From Bacillota bacterium (GTDB taxonomy: Bacteria; Bacillota; Clostridia; Lachnospirales; Lachnospiraceae): a stretch of 64,000 nt of DNA. This document shows positions 61,321 to 64,000 of this stretch, piece after piece. The stretch is from contig JAEYSV010000060.1 in the NCBI GenBank assembly GCA_023434365.1, forward strand, positions 30,318 through 94,317. Direction: 5' to 3'. A program made the position numbers and the translations under genes. The notes beneath the pieces were generated by a model. That model was given only the letters and a program-made list of their open reading frames with translations. It was not told the origin of the DNA and made no database searches. The stretch's first letter is position 1. Every line of letters starts with the position of its first letter.

Positions 61321-61994
61321 GCATAGTTAGCATTATATTGATGGCAATATATGGATAAATTTAAAAGTGGGAAATGGTAGTCCGGATTATACTATATGTA
61401 ACATAATCATTTTTTTCTAGTCACATAAGTATAACAAGATTGTAAACGTATGCTTAGTATCTAATGATTAGAAGCAACTGTGAATGATCTTATTGGTTAT
61501 GAAATCAATAGCTTTAAAATTGAGGCTGTAATATATTGAATAATTTAGTAATAAATGCTAAATGTAATTGATTTTTTGGGGGGGGGAGGTTATACTATTA
61601 GTAATAAAATTACTATATTACCTATCACATGCTTAAAGGAAAGTCGGATTGTATAATAAAGATGCTTTCTAACTAGTACAAGCAATTATAAAACTATATA
61701 GACACATTGATGATTGACTCGGATTGCCAGACTTATGTTTAGTAATCCGCTTTTTTTTGATATGTTTGTTTTAAAACTGTGTATTAGTTAAATGATATTT
61801 ATAATGAAAGTAATTATTACACAATTAATATAGGTTAGTGATTATAACTAAAGTGAAAAGGAGGAAAAAACTAGTGATAGGAATACGTAAAGTATAAATA
61901 TTATATTAATACTAAAATGATTCTAAGTATTAGTAGTTTGTTTTGCGTATAGCATAGAATATACATCTTAGGATAAACGAATTAAGGGGGAACC
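61321..61994. other. Long intergenic stretch before the DNRLRE gene
   Basis: About 670 bases upstream of the csp promoter up to 61994 hold no supported gene. A tract of six T and nine G sits at about 61572-61586. An orphan terminator lies at 61720-61758, about 240 bases before the DNRLRE gene, so a short RNA could end there. Confidence 0.5.
61720..61758 (+). terminator. Orphan terminator in an intergenic region
   Basis: CGGATT and AATCCG pair over a loop of about 18 bases and end in eight T. No ORF precedes it within 350 bases on this strand. Confidence 0.6.
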
Positions 61995-63869
61995 ATGAGA
62001 AAGTTAAAAAGAGTATTTACTATTTTACTAGTAGTAATAGTAGCTTGTTCTTATCATAACACAGAGGAATCTACCATAAAAGCTGAGGTTAAATCAGAAG
62101 AATCGAGTCTCAATTGGCAACAGGAGACTAAGCGAGTGAGGGTTAAGGAAATAAAAGAGCTTAGAAATCGTAAATCAAAAACTTATGAAATGTCAGATGG
62201 CTCTTTTCAAAGTATTCTCTATTCAGAAGATGTTCATTATAAGGACTTGGATGGAGAATATCAGATAATTGATAATTCAATTATTTCAGAGGATAAACAA
62301 ATAGGACGTGAAAAACATACGTATCAGTTTAGAAATAGTTCAAATTCCTATACTGCCAGATTCTCAAATAACGACAGTACTTATCCAGTGTGTGTAGAAT
62401 ATGAAGGGACATCTATTTCATTTGGATTAGAAGGTGCGAAAATAAACCAGTTTAGGAAAAATGTTCTTCCAAAAATAAAGAATGCCCACCAATATTTTGA
62501 ACGTAATAATGTCGTGATGTACCAAAATGTTTATCCATCGATAGATTTAGTATACGAAGCTGATTCCAATGGAATAAAGGAATATATAATTCTAAATAAG
62601 CCTACGAATCAAAATGAATTTTACTTTAATATAAAGCTTGAGGGACTTACAGTAAAGGAAGGGGATGAAATCTCTTTTGTAAATGAAGAGGGAGATATTA
62701 AACTAAAATTAGGACAGTTATATGCGTTTGATAGTAATGAAGTTATAACAGAGAAAGTAATGTGCGAAGTCGTTACTTAGAATGGGGAGAAACAGTTAAA
62801 ACTTACTCTCGATAAGGAGTATCTCACTAATCCGGAAAGAGTATTTCCAATTGTTATTGATCCAACCACCATGATAACAGGTGAAACAAAGACGTTTGAT
62901 GCATTTGTAAGTTCAAAGAATGCGAATGCAAATTATCAGATGGATAAATATCTTCGTACAGGAAGTGATAGTAGTTTTAGTAGTAGACGAACATATATCA
63001 AATTTACTATACCAACACATATTCAGCCATATAGCATAAACAGTGCTAAACTTCGCCTAAAAATGGATAGTGGTGCTACTCCAAATGTAAGGGCATATCT
63101 GGTAACGTCATCATGGAGTTCAAGTTCAATTACGTGGAACAACAAACCGAGCTATGATAATACAACTTTCTGTGAGATGAATTACGCATCAAATAATTGG
63201 TATGAGGCAAATGTAAAGAGTTACGTTAATAGATGGCAAGCAGGCAAAGCAACCAATTTTGGGTTTCTATTAAAGGATAGTACGGAAACGGGTACCTCTC
63301 AATGGACGACATTTTATTCTTCCGATGCAGCATCTCCAAATAAACCTGAATTGGTAATAGATCATATCTATTGTGGAGCAAGACCATATAAGACTTGGTC
63401 AGCTGGGGGTAATACAGCAAACTGTATGGGTTATGCGCTAGGTGTAAGTAAGTATTTTCGTCTTGAGGATGTAGGAGTATATGATAAAGATTTGGTCGGT
63501 AAAAATGTAAACCAATTACTTGATTACTTTGCGGATAAATCAAGAATATGGATGGTAAATAATATGCCAAATTTAACAACTGTAATAAGTAATTATAATT
63601 CAACAATAATTAATGGGCGATATCGGGTTGTTTTACGAGTAGGATTAGATGAATCTGTTAGTGTGAATGGAAGATTTGATCTAGGAGAACGCTTACTATT
63701 TCACTGGTGGTATCAGACAGATTCAGGCAGATGGGCGGAAAAACAGGGACAGAATGAATCGCAATATGTTAAGCCAACAATGTATGCAATTGATAATCCT
63801 CAAAGCGTTACTTGGGATACCGGTTATTATACAAGTTCGTGCATGTATTTTAGTATAGTAGCCAAATAA
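61995..63869 (+). pseudogene. DNRLRE-domain surface protein interrupted by one in-frame stop
   Basis: A single frame runs from 61995 to 63869 except for a TAG at 62778-62780. The first part (261 residues) has a lipoprotein-like signal (LLVVIVAC) and a beta-rich region. The frame continues directly with NGEKQLKLTLDKEYLTNPERVFPIVIDPTT and a DNRLRE domain (ETKTFDAFVSSKNANANYQMDK, ITWNNKPSYD) and a C-terminal domain of about 180 residues. This layout is usual in clostridial wall or RHS-type proteins. The stop is either a recent nonsense change, a sequencing error or a readthrough site. Confidence 0.8.
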
Positions 63870-64000
63870 TTATGATAGTGTAAAGTAGCGTATGAAAACT
63901 TTGGAGTCTGAGAACCAGGCTATTTAGAACCTTGAGAAGTGAATATATCTCGAATAAATATAAGAAGTGGCGGCTTCCACCAACCTTGAGTGCATGCAAA

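Overview
The window looks like the chromosome of a low-GC clostridium of the Lachnospiraceae type. The basis is the AT-rich codon use, strong AGGAGG ribosome binding sites, many small membrane and regulator genes (PadR, MATE, VanZ, DUF2812, DUF4179) and protein sequences that read like the Lachnoclostridium/Clostridium phytofermentans group. The species is my inference and was not checked. I see no rRNA, tRNA, CRISPR array, prophage or intact transposase.

Layout. 1-1.9 kb: a PadR/DUF2812 pair and a VanZ protein. 2.0-7.2 kb: a four-gene signalling operon, AraC-type response regulator, two solute-binding proteins and a LytS/YesM-type histidine kinase, with no transporter permease. 7.4-11.8 kb: three anchored extracellular proteins of unknown function. 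11.9-17 kb: MATE pump, PadR regulator divergent from a chromate transporter, two GNAT acetyltransferases and a DivIVA-like coiled-coil protein.

17.2-36 kb: a single-direction cluster of about 18.7 kb for an exopolysaccharide. Its first half is a Gram-positive Pel-type cluster: an SDR-PelD fusion with a degenerate GGDEF that keeps the RxxD c-di-GMP site, PelE-like, a PelA-position DUF2194-like protein, PelF and PelG. The second half adds glycosyltransferases (GT4, GT2, GT2 fused to leucine-rich repeats, GT8), a DUF2304 protein, a DUF4832-like barrel, a flippase and a large membrane protein.

36-44.4 kb: MFS, LysR, MATE, a flavodoxin remnant, a choloylglycine-hydrolase family enzyme, an aldo/keto reductase with a MerR regulator and a matching long-spacer promoter, a SAM-I class riboswitch before a small orphan gene, and a broken creatininase gene. 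44.4-55 kb: glucose-type PTS permease, aromatic-acid-exporter-like protein, GH-like barrel protein with a TTG start, ECF S component, HD hydrolase, deaminase, YbaK-type deacylase, ABC-F resistance protein behind an attenuator-like leader, and RlmH. 55-64 kb: chemotaxis receptor, a small acidic protein behind a hairpin RNA, sigma factor with DUF4179 partner, cold-shock protein with a long hairpin in its 5' leader, and a DNRLRE surface protein interrupted by one stop codon. A purine-rich repeat built on GTGAAGA occurs four times between 55 and 60.5 kb, next to or overlapping stop codons.

The items most worth following are the divergent SAM-I riboswitch driving an unknown 100-residue protein, the permease-free two-component/two-binding-protein operon, the SDR-PelD fusion in an extended Pel cluster, and the hairpin RNA plus small acidic protein at 57.5 kb.
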